A DNA stretch of 64,000 bases from Takakia lepidozioides (GCA_030704615.1 CM060732.1:19406001-19470000), one strand, 5' to 3'. Positions 1 to 13,135 are shown, numbered from the stretch's first letter. The notes: a model not told the origin generated them from the sequence alone. Made by a program: numbers and translations.

Positions 1-3000
1 CATTGGGCTTCTCTCTTCCCTTCTTTTGCTTATTGAGGTGTGAGCCGCCATTACATTCAAAAGCTGTGGGGAGTAGCTCTCTCTCATGGCCTGCCTTGCC
101 ATTAAAATCTTTTTCTTTCATGTCAGGCACAGATACACCAGAGGGAATCCGTGACCCAGTCTCAGTAATGACGGGAAAGGAAGTGGAATGTTGTACCATG
201 TCTTCTGTCTGAGCCACAGGGCAGGATGAACTCAGCTGGTGGGTAACTAAATGGGAACTCTTGAACTGGGCCAATGAATCCCATGACTCCGACATCACAG
301 GCCTGCTAGGGGTTTTTGAGAACAGTAGCGGGCCACCACACGGTACATGTCTGGGGCTCCTGCCAATGCTGTCCGGTCTTCGTTCATTGGTGAAGTCTGG
401 ACTTGGGGGGGATGCACAAGCAATTGAGACTTTGGCGATGGAAGGGCCAAGGTCTTGATGTAAAAGCATGCCATTGGCTTCAAAAACCATGTCAGGAGGT
501 GGGTCATCTAAATTGGTTAATCTAAGACCTAGTCCTAACTTGAGCACAACTTTGCGGAGCCCGGAGAAGGCCATATGCATCAACTTTTGTTTCCGTGGGC
601 TGCATAAATAGCCAGTCCCTTGTCTCCCCCTTCTGTTCACTTTGCTGTGGATGCAATCAGACGTCAGGAAGGCTTCTTCAATCTCCTTATCTAGAGCAGC
701 TTTGCGCTTTGAAACATGAGATTTAATGATTTTGTTGTCCTGTTTTCTCAGCTGGGACCCAAGACCTGCTTGTCTAGTACCCAAGTCAACTTCAGACCTG
801 CTGCATGAACGTCTTTCCCCCCAAGTGGGGCATATGCCAGTAGTAATACAACCTTGTTTATCCATTGTGCAGATCCCCTTCGCCATTCTGCCTATTGGTG
901 AGCTAGAAGGGAGTGTCAATGTGTCCTTGACATCCTGAGAACATTCAATTGGCTGCTGTAGCTCCTCAGGCAGCGCACTTTTTTCCCTTTTGATCTGGGG
1001 AGCACCTGAGGCAGGTACACACACCGATCAATGTCTTTCGTCACCACCATTCCATTTGCACAACACCCTTCCCAAGCTGCTGTTTTTCAATCTGAGTAGG
1101 ATATATGTGGAGTATGCAATACTCATTCCAAAGACATCAAGAAGCGCTTATCTCTTTCTGAAAGAAAAAAAAATCAGCTGAGGCACCTTGTAGCTGTTCA
1201 GAGCATGCAATTTCAACCTACAGCCATATACATACCAATTTTGAATTTGGGGTTCTTCATCAAGTTCTAGGAAGAAAAGATGTGTGAGTATCTGTCCCCA
1301 CCTTTCAACCAAATCGGCACAGACTCACTGGATGGCTCAGTCATTGTCTTGCTTGCACTTCTGCACCCAATAGGATAATAAATATCATATCCTGTACGGG
1401 GTTATTATGAGGAGGGCAAGTAGTTGGTAGATTTGCCTTCATGTCAAGCATAGGTATGGTCCTTCTTAGTACAAATACATGGGCCTGAATGGCAGTGCAT
1501 TCTGAGTGACTCCCCATTGCTTCCCTTGGACCATGACTATCGTTGGCTGCCTTTCCCCTCACCTGCTGCTACAGCCTGGTCAGAAAAGGCTCAACATCTG
1601 AGGTGTATTGTTGAAAGTTGTTTGACAAATAACCTTGCTATATATGAATTACTCTAACTTTCCTCCTCCAGCTTTTGGAGATGTATCAAGGTATTGACAC
1701 AATGGGAGTTTTACCGTATATGAAGAAGTAAGATAGGGAAACTTGAGAATCTCACCTACCCCGCTGCTCCAGTGCACAGTGTGCATAAGAAAGTGGAAGA
1801 CTGGCCACCACTGTAGAACTGTTTAGGTCTATGCCACCTGGGCCCTCCAAAATTTGTACAGCAAGCCCCTCACCAGCCTCCTCCAGCAAGGGAATTTTGT
1901 CATCAAATGCAGTCACAGGCATGACCGAAGCCTGGATGTCCTGGGAGCTTGGAGGCAGCAAGCTGGATATATGCAAAGAGGGTGAGGCACAAGGTGCTCT
2001 ATCGCCTTTGTCAACAAAAGAAAGAGCCTCAAGACAAATCTGTGTTTGTAATGGTTTTACTGGACACTTGAAATGGTAGGCCTGGTCTACGACCTTGAGG
2101 GACTTACGGCTGTCTTCTTCCACTGCAACATTGTCAACTACTATTGTGCTACCTTGGGGCTCGCTTTTTCCATGTCTTTTGTTTTCGGGTGCACTTGGTG
2201 CAGAAGATGGGGTCTCATCAAGCAGAGGAATATTCGTACAGCAATCAAACACCTAGCACCACATCCACTAATGGACTTTTAAGATGCCATGTATGATAAA
2301 TTAAGTATGGGGCCCAACCAGGCAGGCATGCAGGACCATGTAAGCTTCAAAACTTAGCAGCCAAGCCCCACATATCATAAGCTACAATTCATTGTATAAT
2401 GAGTAATGCTTCATATGTGCAAAAACACCAAAAAGATAGATGAGGTTACCTGATTGCCACATCCCTTGGCTATCACGCCCTGCCACACAAGCTCCCCATC
2501 TGCATAGACTTGCATCTCACGCACACCCTTGATGGTGTCCGTGAGGCTGCGGTTGTAGTTCCACACCTGCAAATGGCTCAATCCTACATCCATGCATGGT
2601 ATGCTAATGTGGATTTCCAAAGGGGGTAACTCTGGAGAGGGGAGTGAGCACAGCCACATGTGCCGTTCATTGGTGGTTTTGACAGTTCCATTGATGATCC
2701 TGGACAACAAATCCACTCCATTGCTGTCCAGCCGACCATGTCCTTGTAGCGAAATATTGCATGGTACAAGTTCCACCTTCCTCCCATCAAGGTCATAGAT
2801 ATCCACCTGCTACACACATAAACCAGGATCAGCAATCATATATTAGAGATTTCTTCTCATACTGCAAGTACGAGTATTGTCGTTGCCAACATCTTAATCC
2901 AACCAAAAGTAAGGAGACATGATGGAAGAAAACGGTGCCTGGTGCAACAGTTGTTGCAAAAGTGGACAAAGGAATAAACGAAGTATATAGGAAAAACAAA

Positions 3001-4756
3001 ACCAGGAAAGAGATATGTGGGTATGCGCACTCCAGAGTTCTCAAGCAGAGATAGCAACGGCTACAAATAAAATACATCTACTACAACCAAAAGAAGAGAG
3101 AAACTGTCAGAGCAAATTCCCTTTCCTGAGAAAGCGTACCTCTACAAGGCCCACCAACTGGGTGTCTCCCCAGGTCGACAACACACGCAGCACAATGACA
3201 CGCTCCTTGCCTGGCCCTTCCTCCACTGCAAGAGCACTAGTTGCCCCTCCAACCCATGGATTCTTAAGTGATGCAAACATGGAAGATAGATCCAGGCTGC
3301 CTGTCAGTTGGGCCCTTTCCAACTTATCCAACACCTCCAGCAAATATCGCTGCTTTGCAACATCCAGCATTTGTACTTTAGCACTCAGCAGCTCTACAAT
3401 AGAACTGTCTCTTTCAAACTTTTGTTCCTGTTGTGATATCATCAACCCATTCTTTGGGAGACTTCCAACCTTAGGATCCATGCTAGCATTGTTTGAGGGC
3501 ATAACTTGGGCTGTGAAACAGGAGTCCCCTTCTTCACTACAAGAGACAATCTGCTGGGCCGTAATAGACTGTTGAACTGCTCTTCTCAGAGTCACCTTGT
3601 GTGCACTGCTAGGAGGAGAGGAGCTGCACAAGGGTGCACATATTCCTATGGAGGTTGGACACATCCCAATAGCTTCGCTTCTATCAGGCTGTCTACATAG
3701 GGTGGCACCACTGGAGAACGGCCTGGAGGAGGTGCGCACAGCTGAGAGGGGCCGTACTTTCCTTTCTTGTTGTGTCAACATCTCTTGGAACAAAGTCCTT
3801 GTGCTTGAAGCACTCTGTCCATCTGTACTTTGTTTTTCTTTCAGACTCTTTAAGTCATCAATATCCTCATTACCTTGAGAGCATCCAGAGAACATCGAAT
3901 CTTCTTGTATTTCTTCCACAATTACTCCATTAGAGGTGTCCAGCTTATGTTGACACACTTTGGGTAGCAGGTCCCAGCGAATTTCACGTAGGCTTTCTCG
4001 CAGGACTACCAGATCGTGACGTGAAAAAGAAGGACATTCCTCCCTGTTATTGCTACTTTCACTAGTGCAATTTGTGGCTATCAAGCTTCCTACACTATCC
4101 CTAGGACAAAACAAAGGAGAGTCTCCCCTCTCAAGCAGGGGTAAAGTCAATGAAGGGAGCTCATTTCCTTCTGTTGTAGCCCTTCCTCCTGAGTCATGTA
4201 TTTCCTCAGTTGCCATGAAGGCTTCAAATGTCTCAAAAGGCTCATCCTGGTAGAACACATCATACACAATGCCAAAGTCATCCGCATTTCCAATCCTTGC
4301 ATGCGACTTACTGATAGTTTCACTCTGTGTGAGGACCCTATCTGCGTTGGTGACAAGATGTGGTGTAGTCTTGTGTTCTGTATCAGGGATTGGAACCTCG
4401 AAAGATGGCATTTGTGGAACATCAAAACAGGGTGATTCAACTCTCACAATGCATTCACAAGAGCTCCTCACTTGCTCATCAATATGGATGTAGCTTGGTG
4501 GTGCCATGTCATTGTCTTCAGCTCCATGTACCACACCAAACAGCTGCCCTGCTCTCTCAGGTGGGCAAGCAACTTCTTTCCCACACGTTTCCAGAGCTGG
4601 ATTGTTGTTGACAGCCATACCTGACATACTCTGAGCCTCTGGAGACTTGGTTGCACCAGTGATGGTGTCATTCCAAGTTGCTTTAGTTATCTCCAGAACT
4701 GGGTTCAACACAGGAAGTTGTGTCCCATCACTTGCTTTAATTCTGATCTCAGGAAC
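1..4756 (-). CDS. KATNIP: KATNIP-like protein (katanin-interacting protein), partial gene running off the left edge
   Basis: Exons on the minus strand read about 4756-3140, 2806-2450, 2252-1760 and 1005-1, the last open to the window edge for about 335 codons. Joins at 3140/2806 and 2450/2252 keep frame with GT-AG sites. Across the first join the protein reads STWGDTQLVGLVEVDIYDLDG, then NGTVKTTNERHMW, then HLQVWNYNRSLTDTIKGVRE. This is the signature order of the KATNIP (KIAA0556/DUF4457) repeat: STWGD, a ligand-like loop, HMW, and VWNYN with RGVK. Known KATNIP proteins act at the ciliary base and on katanin-severed microtubules, so the gene suggests a lineage with flagellated cells. The 551-codon first exon shown here is mostly low-complexity linker. 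A 31-nt exon near 1237-1267 would join in frame to the 1005 exon, but the link from 1760 is unresolved. The N-terminal exons were not found; 4756 is a splice acceptor, not a start. Confidence 0.8.
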
Positions 4757-7700
4757 CTGCAACTCACATAGACAACCACAGTTGAGAAAACTAGCAATAA
4801 CTTGTGCTTATCAATCGAGCCCACAATGATCCTTCCAAATGCTCTTACCATGCTGCCTTGCACTAGACTGTAGGATAAATCTTCCCTATATCTCCCTCCT
4901 TTTGAGCTCATGTATTCTCCTTTATTTTGGAGTTCTCGAAGTTGTATGAAGGACCATAAAATCATAGAACCAAATTTACAACATGAAGGTCGTCCGAATG
5001 AACCTTTTGCCAGTTCTTGCGCCCCCGTGACTTGCCTGCAACCAGACCACCCTTGCCACTGAATGGGCAGATTGGTCTTGTTAGAGACACTCTCAAACAT
5101 TAGAAAGACTTTTGCATTTTAATGTTTTTGCCAAGTCAAATACAATGCAAGATACAGAAACTCTACCTTTGTTAATTGAAAACTATCTAGGCTGTTAGAT
5201 CAGGTCAGATTCTGTCATATGGGTCCTATTGAGGCCAACAGTGCCCAACTCAATACCGAAGGCTTCCCTTCTGCATTAACTGAGACACAATCTACTAACT
5301 TTGAGAGCGCAGCCAAACCTTGGCTTAACTCACTACAGGTTCCAACAGGTTTCACATTGTGCCTGCCTTGCAAACCTAAGTGTCTGGCTTACTAGGATCG
5401 GTCTTAATTTTCATCATTGAAACACATACTCTAAGGGCACCTCACTCTCTCCCTGCTTCTGATAGCCTACCAAATCCCTTATGTACACGGCACCAAGCAC
5501 CGATGGGAGCTTCTACCCCCTCACTCTTGGCTACAGTCACAGACAGGAACCCAAATCAATCGACCACAGTGCAATACCACGAACAACTGTCTTCCCAAGT
5601 GCATCCCCACTGAACCAACATGAAGGCTGACAGCATCTAAATTTCCATTTATTATTTTGCAAAAGGTAGTTGTTAGGTGCATATGGTAAAAGCTGATCAT
5701 TGTCAAACTGAAGAAAGTCATCCCCATGGTGACACAGGGATAGACTGAAGAGCTCAGGATATTGTGCAGGGACAAACCTGAGCACACTTTCATCTTTGGA
5801 AGATGCCCTTCGCAAAAACTCTCGCCGCTGACCTTGATTCCTCACTCTCTCTTGATTTGCTCCACTGCACAGGTGAACAATTAGTGCTCTCTCTCTCACC
5901 CTTTGAGGCAAGATTGGCCAAGTGTGTATCAACCAGGAAGTGGTGACATAATATCATTTCTTTTCTCCTGCCATACATACTATAAGATCAGGACCGATAT
6001 ACAGTCTCCTTAGGAATTCACGGTCTTTGGTGGAGACCTTCAACTTTAAGGTCTGACAGCTTACCTGCACTTCGTGTTGGCATGAATGATTGGTGTATTT
6101 CTTCCTCAACTAACATTTCTCTGCCCAATGTACCCTCTGGCCCCTCTGGACATAGTACATTTCTTCTTTCCTCCTGAGGGCATTTAGGGTTCAGGGTGGG
6201 CTCCCACAATCTACGGATAGAGACTGGTAGAGGGGAAAACCTGCAACGGAGGACCACCTATGCCCAGCTTGCACCGGGCGCAACCAGCAAATTGAAACTG
6301 AAGAACACTTCTTCTTTTATTGCCCTCTATATTATGAGATCCGTGGGAGATTCCACTGTCTATTCCGTGGAACTCAATCTCTCACTGAAGTGAAGTCTTC
6401 CACTATGAGGATCAGAAATGCTTGCAGCTTACCTGCACGAGGCCTTGACCCTTAGTCAATCCCTTGAGCAGTAGTTGCTTTCTGGCTGTTTTTTGGCTCT
6501 GGTTTTGTTTCCTCTCTTGTTTTTACCATTTTGTCCCATAAGCTCTTTGAGCTTTCCGCGGACATTATAAAGTACCATTTCATTTCCTTCCTTCTCTTTC
6601 TTTCTTCTCTTTCTTGCACCTCATATGCGCACATGACTCAGACACTTCGAGACTTGGCCCAATCAGCTAGCAGAAGTAGGAAAGATCAGATCAAAGAAAA
6701 GAGAAGCACCTGAGCAGCACATGGAAACCTTGTTCCAGGCGCTCATGTTTGGAGGCATTTTCACCAGTGTAATCTTCTAATTTGCCTAGCCTGATGTAGG
6801 GTTTGTGCAGAGTCCTCATCTCGGGCCATGTCTACTTACTACAGCTGCTCCCTCCATCTTAAAATCTGTGGCAAGCAGTTTAGTCCCAAAGGTCAGTGAC
6901 ATGTTCTATTCCTTGTCGGACAAAAGAGAGGTTGAGAGCTTCTGTGTGCTACGTATATAAATTGCTTCAGTATTTTGCAGTATCTGAATGTGCATTCCTC
7001 CTTGATCTTGGCCTTGTGTCTGTCTATGGTGCGTGATGCTAAAAGTCAGTTGATATGCAATGTTTCTAGGAAATTCCAACCCCATTGTGTACTACAATGG
7101 GCATGTTCAGCATTTTGTCAGATTCGAAGTAGGGGTGGGGCTTTTTGTTATCAGAGAGTCTCCAACTGGGTTGGTGGATGCCCATTATCACATCAGTGGG
7201 AATATGCAACCCTATAGAGAAGCGAATGTACTCATAAGACGTTGTTTGCCGTAGCCTTGTGGCCCCTATAGAGAGTAGACAAGAGTTTGGAGCGTTAGAG
7301 TACTGGGCTAACAAGTCGTGAAGCCTGGCCAGGGAATGGGATGCATAGGAGAGCGAAAAGGGTTGCTGAATTACAATCGCCCTTACATATTCGGAAGTGC
7401 CTTCTTACTTTATGATTATCAAGAGATGCAGAATGACATAGACAGTTCTCCTTTGCAAGAAGAATTTCATGTATCAGTGAGAGCGATTCACCTAGTTGAT
7501 AGGTCATATTTCGAAACAATCCAAATAGATACAAGGTCCTTAGTATTCTCTTAGGGAATAAAAAAGACAACGTCTTCCACCTCCAGGAGCCTTGTTTAGG
7601 TAACTTATGCTCACCAATCTGAAGTATTAGAATGTATTTCTGCTACAAAACTTGTAGTCGAATTTCCTCCAAACCCAAGAGAAGATTCTTTCCTAGGTGT

Positions 7701-8465
7701 GCTGGGCTGGTTGCTATGGGAAAGTTTTGGTCACTTCAAATCTTTCCCTTGGACTTTCATGCATACATTGAGCAATAAAATGTGGCTAATACTTGTAGAA
7801 CCTCCCAAAATTTTCACATCAAGCGGAGCTTCTACACTTGCATGCCCAGGGATACACGGCTCTACGAAAGCACAAGAGTTTGAAAACACGCAAGAACCCG
7901 AGTTGCATGCAGAAACCCAAGCATTCCTCCATCCCCGTCAAGGTGCGTTTGAAAAAGGCAGCTCATGTGGCCCCCTCCTGGGTAGAGAGATGAATATGCA
8001 AAGCCCACATGATCTATGAAACTGTTGCAACGGAGCGAGCCAATGCTACACGAAGCACCTACCATGTTAATGGCTGTGTAGACTTGTGTGTGACGGAGTC
8101 CTTCAAAGCCCTGTCCCAAATCTTCCCTTTCCTCCCTTTACCTCTAAAGCACCGTGCACCACCTGTTTGGGTGACTTGATTTTGAGAAGGCACGAGAATG
8201 TTGTTATAAAAATAAGAAGGAGACAGGTGGGTAGTTATAACTTATAACAAACTATCTCGTTAAATTTAGAGAGGATGACCTAAGCTGCATATCAGGATGA
8301 ACTAAGTTATGGCTGGATAACTGCCATCATCATCATTTTCCTGAATCCTGAAGGCTATCCTAACAACTCCGATGAAGGGGAACCTGAAATGATGAACCTG
8401 TGGAGCTTTATTGGCCCCGCCTTTAGCAGGGGCTATGCATTCGTTTTTATGGAAGCACCTTATGA
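4757..8465. other. Stretch without an assignable gene (KATNIP 5' introns or intergenic)
   Basis: I see no complete gene here. On the minus strand 6210-6065 has a good acceptor and donor (TAG before it, GTAAGC after it) and an open frame of about 48 codons. A similar open stretch at about 5873-5778 ends at a GT. Either could be an upstream KATNIP exon, but their phases do not join cleanly to each other or to the exon at 4756. The remainder is unremarkable apart from a retroelement-like fragment near 6.3 kb. Confidence 0.4.
6237..6395 (+). mobile_element. Fragment resembling the zf-RVT tail of a LINE-like reverse transcriptase
   Basis: One plus-strand frame reads ...IETEEHFFFYCPLYYEIRG followed by RFHCLF. 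The pattern ETxEHxxxxCPLYxxxR is typical of the zinc-binding region after the reverse transcriptase in plant LINE elements (zf-RVT). Only some 30-40 codons are recognisable, with no polymerase motifs nearby, so this would be a small relic. Confidence 0.35.
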
Positions 8466-9050
8466 CGCCTCAGAATTTTGTGTGGCCTCGTCGTAATGAG
8501 GCTGGTCAGACGATGGGGCCCGCCGTCTCATTAATATAGGAGCAAACTACCTTCATGCAGCGAGGACTTGGAAGTTTTTTGGCATATGAAATTTACAACT
8601 ACCTCCATGCAGGTAGTTTTAGGATTTTCTACATGAAGGCAGTTGCAAAACCAAACTGAAACTACCTACATGAGAGTAGTTACATACTCACCATGGAGGT
8701 AGTTGTAGTCAGCGCCTACCACCCGGAGCTACATTCAGGGAATGGAACTCGAGACCTGCATCGCCATGTCGCCATCGACCTACCACCAGACCAATACCTC
8801 CACCCTGATAACATATGGCAAGTGATAAATGAGGCCCGAGAGTTCAATGCTCCCTCAGCGGGCCTGCCTGCGTGGCCCCACCCTTGCCCTCCACCCCGCA
8901 ACCCCCTCGCGGTGCCGCCGCGACCCGCGGCCCCCCAACCCCTCCACCCCCCGCCCCCGCGCCGGTCCATTCCTCGCCATAACACTGTCATACAATCTCA
9001 GCACTGTCGTTACTGTATTGCGCGCAACCCTCATGCATGCCCCATGAATG
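8466..9050 (+). repeat. GC-rich dispersed repeat, copy 1 (direct partner at 49.53-49.94 kb)
   Basis: The segment opens with AATTTTGTGTGGCCTCGT and TAATGAGGC. It continues after a divergent middle with TGGCAAGTGATAAATGAGGC, a CG-rich tract and CATAACACTGTCATACAATC. The same blocks occur in the same order and orientation at 49.53-49.94 kb. In both places a multi-exon gene starts 0.4-0.9 kb downstream on the same strand: the MULE transposase here, the zinc-finger gene there. It could be the terminal or promoter part of related elements or an independent short repeat. Open frames inside it are by-products of the CG-rich tract. Confidence 0.7.
8562..8710. repeat. Palindromic repeat cluster, ACTACCTNCATG type
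   Basis: About five full or half copies of a palindrome lie here, the best being ACTACCTCCATGCAGGTAGT. Others read AACTACCTACATGAGAGTAG, CTACATGAAGGCAGTTG and CACCATGGAGGTAGTTG. The cluster sits inside copy 1 of the GC-rich repeat, upstream of the MULE transposase at 9.4 kb, and I do not see it in the 49.5-kb copy. It parallels the palindrome arrays inside elements A and B but has an unrelated sequence. Confidence 0.7.
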
Positions 9051-9410
9051 CAAGAAATAACAACCATCGCATGGTGACTTTCCGATCATACACGCACATG
9101 ACTACTCAAACATACATATTCAAAATTTGAACGAGTCCTAGAGTACAGACACACTATATTGGAGTCCGTGAACATTCAAATTTGAAATTTTGAAACGGCA
9201 CCTCCAAAACAGATGGACGTCATTTAGCGAATGACTGTTTTCATCCAGCTGATTGACCACCTGTCCCCACTGTCTTCGGCCCTCATTCTGTATCTTCGAA
9301 CTTCCGAACCTCCTTCATCGCTTGCCCTTATGTAATCATCAGTGTGTGACGAATTTGAAACACGGTGCCTCTTGCTATCTCAGTGTGGTTTCACCTGCTT
9401 GCCAACAGAC

Positions 9411-12400
9411 ATGTCTACGAATGAGAGAACTGAAGAGTTTCTCCTTCCTGATGTGCCCCATTTGATCTCCATGCTTCGAAGCCAGGTGCAATCTCCGGCG
9501 CCTGGTGCTTTCAATCACACAGCGTTACATTGGTGTCACCAGTGGCATGGAATCCCCGATGGAAGCGACAATGCTGAAGTGGCCTACATTCCATGGGGGC
9601 GTGTGAATGATTTCATAACTGGGGAGTCTTCCCGTCCTGATGGACCTTGCACTTTCCAGAAACATCGGCAAAGAGGCTGTGCACAGAGATCCCTCCAAGC
9701 TCCACGCACCAACAACGCCCTCAGTATTACAAGGTACGACGTTAATGAAAACAGTTAAAGTATTGTTTTACCTAAAATAGTTTCTAGTGATGCTGACGAC
9801 CTTGGTGAAGGAGTTCAAGCTGAACGCAGAAAAATACACCTACCATCATGCTTATCACCTTCTTCATGCAATGCAATCGTCCATCCATTGATGCCTGCAC
9901 GACCCTTCCAGAAACCTCCATCTCAGAAGCTGCGATTCTCCTACAAACAATCATTTGTGTGTTGTCATTTAACCAAATGTGCGGTTTCCTTGTAGTCACA
10001 GTCATGTGTGCTGCCCACGTCTATTTTAGGCCACTTTTTCGTCATGAACTCATTGATGCATGGCTGCATGATCCTCTCATAAATTTGCATCTGGGAACAT
10101 GGGGTACTCATTGAAGCATACCTGACTGTACATTGTAATTTGCTGCCAACACTGTCTCATTTACCTGTTCGGGTGTAACAGTGCTGTCAAGGGTTGAAGG
10201 ATTGTGTCTTCGTCTTTGCTTTCAAGTTTGTATACAGTAGTACTATCCCAATTGCATGCCCCGAGCTATTGTCCAGAACTCTTTTAGGCGCTCCCCCCTT
10301 TTATTCCATTAATGCAAGATTCTTTCTGTTGTAGGTACCACTGCTCATTCGGGCCAGAGGACAAGTCTTATGCTGTCTTGCAGGTTACATCCGCCATGGC
10401 AGCGAAGAAGTGGAAACCGAAACCTCCAAAGAAGAAGGGTAGAAAGGCACGAGTTGTTCCAACCGTTAAGGAGCAAAAACCAAAAGTAGTGAGGACGTCC
10501 AAAACGAAATCTGATGAAGGCATCAAGCGGAGATGTGTATGCCGATTTGCAGTAAAACAATGCTATTTGGACCCAGAAATCGCAGAGGTTGTATACTACG
10601 AGAAGAGGCACGTTAATCGTGCGGGAGACATATCACATGGGCCAACACATGATTGTGGTCGGGTTGCCTTGGCCCCCCACATCAGCTGAAAGCCTGGGTA
10701 CTGCATAACTTGCGCCTTGGATTAAGCATCAACAAAATCATGGCGAAGCACATGCAACGGGTGAAGGAAACTATGGAAGCTGGATTGGAGGCAGATCGTG
10801 ACACTTTCTTGCTCTCCTGGGACATCCGCAACATTGCCAACAAGTGTGATGAGGAAACGTTTAAAAAGCACCCAAATGATGCTCGCAGTGTGCGAATGTG
10901 GGTGGAGGCCAACCCTGACAGTGTTTTCTACTACCAGGAAGAGTCCAATCACCCTGCCTGGTCTTCGAATAGCCGTAAACTGGACCTTCCTTTTGTGTTG
11001 GGCATACAGACAGAATGGCAGAAAAAACAAATGATGCATCACGGACATTCTCGAATAGTGGCATGCGATGCAACATTCGGGACAAACGAGAAGAAGGTTG
11101 GTTTCAGGATCACCATGTGCCTCCGGACACAACTCAACTATTTTTTGCATGGTCACAATTTTCCGGTCCCCTCGCTCCTCTGTATTCCTGATCTATTCTG
11201 TTGCATGCTTGTTCTTGCAGTATCCTTTGTACACCATGATGGTGTTTGATGAGTGGTTGAATGGTATTCCAGTCGCGTACATAATCACCACAAGGTGCAA
11301 AGCCACGGATCTGCGACCTTGGATGCAGGCACTAAACCAGCAAATGCAAGCCGTCAAGGCTGAGTGGCGCCCTAACGCCTTCATTGTCGACGACGCAGAT
11401 GCGGAAATCGCTGCTATCACGTAGCTCTGCCTCCTACACTGCTGATCCTTTCACATATCCAACGTGCACACATGTATTACAGTCATTCAATCTCACAACA
11501 AACAGCTCTGTGTGGGGGGGTTGTGCAATTTTCTTGTGCTTGTGGCATGTTCGGCGAGCTTGGCAAAAGAATGTGGTCTCCAAGATCAGAGATCCAGAAG
11601 TACGTGCCACAGTGTTGCAGGATCTTGCAAAGATCATGTACGATAGAAAAGGCACATCTGGGGATGCAGGTGAGGCTTGGGCAGTATACCAAATCATCTC
11701 CTTGCGGGAGAAGTACCCCAACGAGACTGTATTCTGCGACTACATGGACACCGAGTGGCTTCCGAAAGCGAAAATGTGGATGAAAGGTTCTAGAAACATA
11801 CCACATGCCTCTCAAGACACTAATGCTGCCATAGAAGCTTATCATGGCAACCTCAAAGCGCAATTGAAGTGCACCAAAAGTGTTTTGACTAGCAGAAGGG
11901 TAGATTGGCTCATCTCCGAACTCGCTGGTGATGTCCTCACCCGTTACTGGTACATGTCTCATGCGAAAGCGTATGGATTTGTTAGAAACAAACGGCTGGA
12001 GGGATTTGTTTGCAGTTCCATATTGCTTGCCAAGCACATTCCAGATGGCAACGTCCAGCTGCCACACACCCCTAGTGGCCCTGCACTTGTTCAATGCGCA
12101 CGGAAATTGGGTAGGACATTCACAATTCACAAACCTGAATCAGACTGGGCTTGCTGTGATTGCTCCTGGGCCCAGAAGGGGAATATGTACGCACACCAAG
12201 TGAAGGTTCTGCAGATGATCCACCCTCATCTCGAGGATGGCCTCATCGCAAAGTTATGTGGAACTCTGATGGGCACATCTAAAGGTGGCCTTCACAATTT
12301 GGTGAGAGGTTCTGAATCCCCAACTTGTATCCCCTCATCTTCGCAAACTCCTCCACATCAGAGGTCCCCTTCTTTATCTCAGAAGAGTCCATTGTAGAAC

Positions 12401-12703
12401 ATGCAGGCCCAGATTTCCACAGAATGGCAAACCATTGTGCAATTGACAGAGTCCAGTGACTACCTACAGCAACATCTCCTTGCCTTGATAAGAGCTGCAA
12501 AGGGAAAGATTCTTGAGTTGACTGCCATGATGGAGGAGGGTGTTCAGTACCCTCGCGAGGAACCAGTTATGACTGTTGTCGATGATGGCAAAGGGAACTC
12601 CCTTGTCCGGTTCAAAGACTTTTTGGAGAGAAATGGACACAACAGGAAATGCCCACCCTTGCCGACTCAAACCACGCCAAAGAAGAGATTGTACAGTGAC
12701 TGA
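9411..12703 (+). CDS. Mutator-like (MULE) transposase, five exons, with a degenerate SWIM finger
   Basis: Exons: 9411-9733, 10335-11096, 11221-11420, 11506-12301 and 12407-12703. All introns are GT-AG and in phase. Choosing the intron at 11097-11220 restores the MULE core ACDATFGTNEKK-YPLYTMMVFDEW. The catalytic residues are readable: D in ACDATFGTN, D in FIVDDADAE, and E in NAAIEAYHGNLK, with LCLWHVRRAW between the last two. The N-terminal part has paired Cys/His groups (GPCTF, RYHCSF, RRCVCRF) that look like a zinc-binding DNA-recognition domain. The SWIM finger CDCSWAQKGNMYAH has Tyr where the third Cys ligand belongs. The last exon is a charged, helical tail. The only obvious lesion is a one-base frameshift at the C-run near 10,671-10,677, which may be an assembly error. 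The start at 9411 is the first Met of the conserved frame; an in-frame Met lies upstream at 9342. Confidence 0.8.
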
Positions 12704-13065
12704 AGGTGTGTACGTGCTGCAGAAAACAGTGTCACAGCAATGTCAATCAGTCCTTTCCGATCCTCAGCATGTCACTGACATTGTGTTCATCCATCTTCCA
12801 GGGTCAATGAGCCTGTGTATCACTTACTATGTTGTTCACACGATGGCACCGTCACGAGTCCGCTGAAGGCATGTGTGCTTGCATCCCAGGCTACTCCACT
12901 GGCTTTTCCAGGGAATGGGCTTCGCACATACGGTACAATATTGTTTTGAGGACTTTTGCCTCTGCAGTCCCTTCATATGCATGCCTCCTTCGCTTAATTG
13001 CTGGTGTTCTCTTCCTAACGAATTTTTCATGTACCCTTCAACTCACAGCACCTTGTATTCAGGTA
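12704..13065 (+). other. 3' flank of the MULE transposase gene
   Basis: This is the non-coding stretch between the transposase stop and the target duplication of element A. I see no gene, and no terminal inverted repeat matching the 8.47-kb repeat, so the right end of that MULE is undefined. Confidence 0.4.
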
Positions 13066-13073
13066 GCATCAAA

Positions 13074-13135
13074 GAGGTTTACTATTTCATGAGCAGAAAC
13101 CATGAGCCATGAGCCATGAGCCGCATGAGCGGTGA
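13074..13135. repeat. Left terminal inverted repeat of element A
   Basis: The end contains CTATTTCATGAGC followed by four more (C)ATGAGC units. The first 13 bp of this core and the next ATGAGC units match the reverse complement of the right end. The target duplication GCATCAAA immediately precedes it. Confidence 0.7.

Noticed and set aside
3015-3575. A 186-codon plus-strand ORF and its neighbours in 3.0-4.6 kb
   Set aside because: They are antisense shadows of the KATNIP-like exon, which has recognisable domains and splice sites.
8693-9130. A 145-codon Pro-rich ORF
   Set aside because: It lies in the CG-rich dispersed repeat; the second copy at 49.5 kb breaks the frame.
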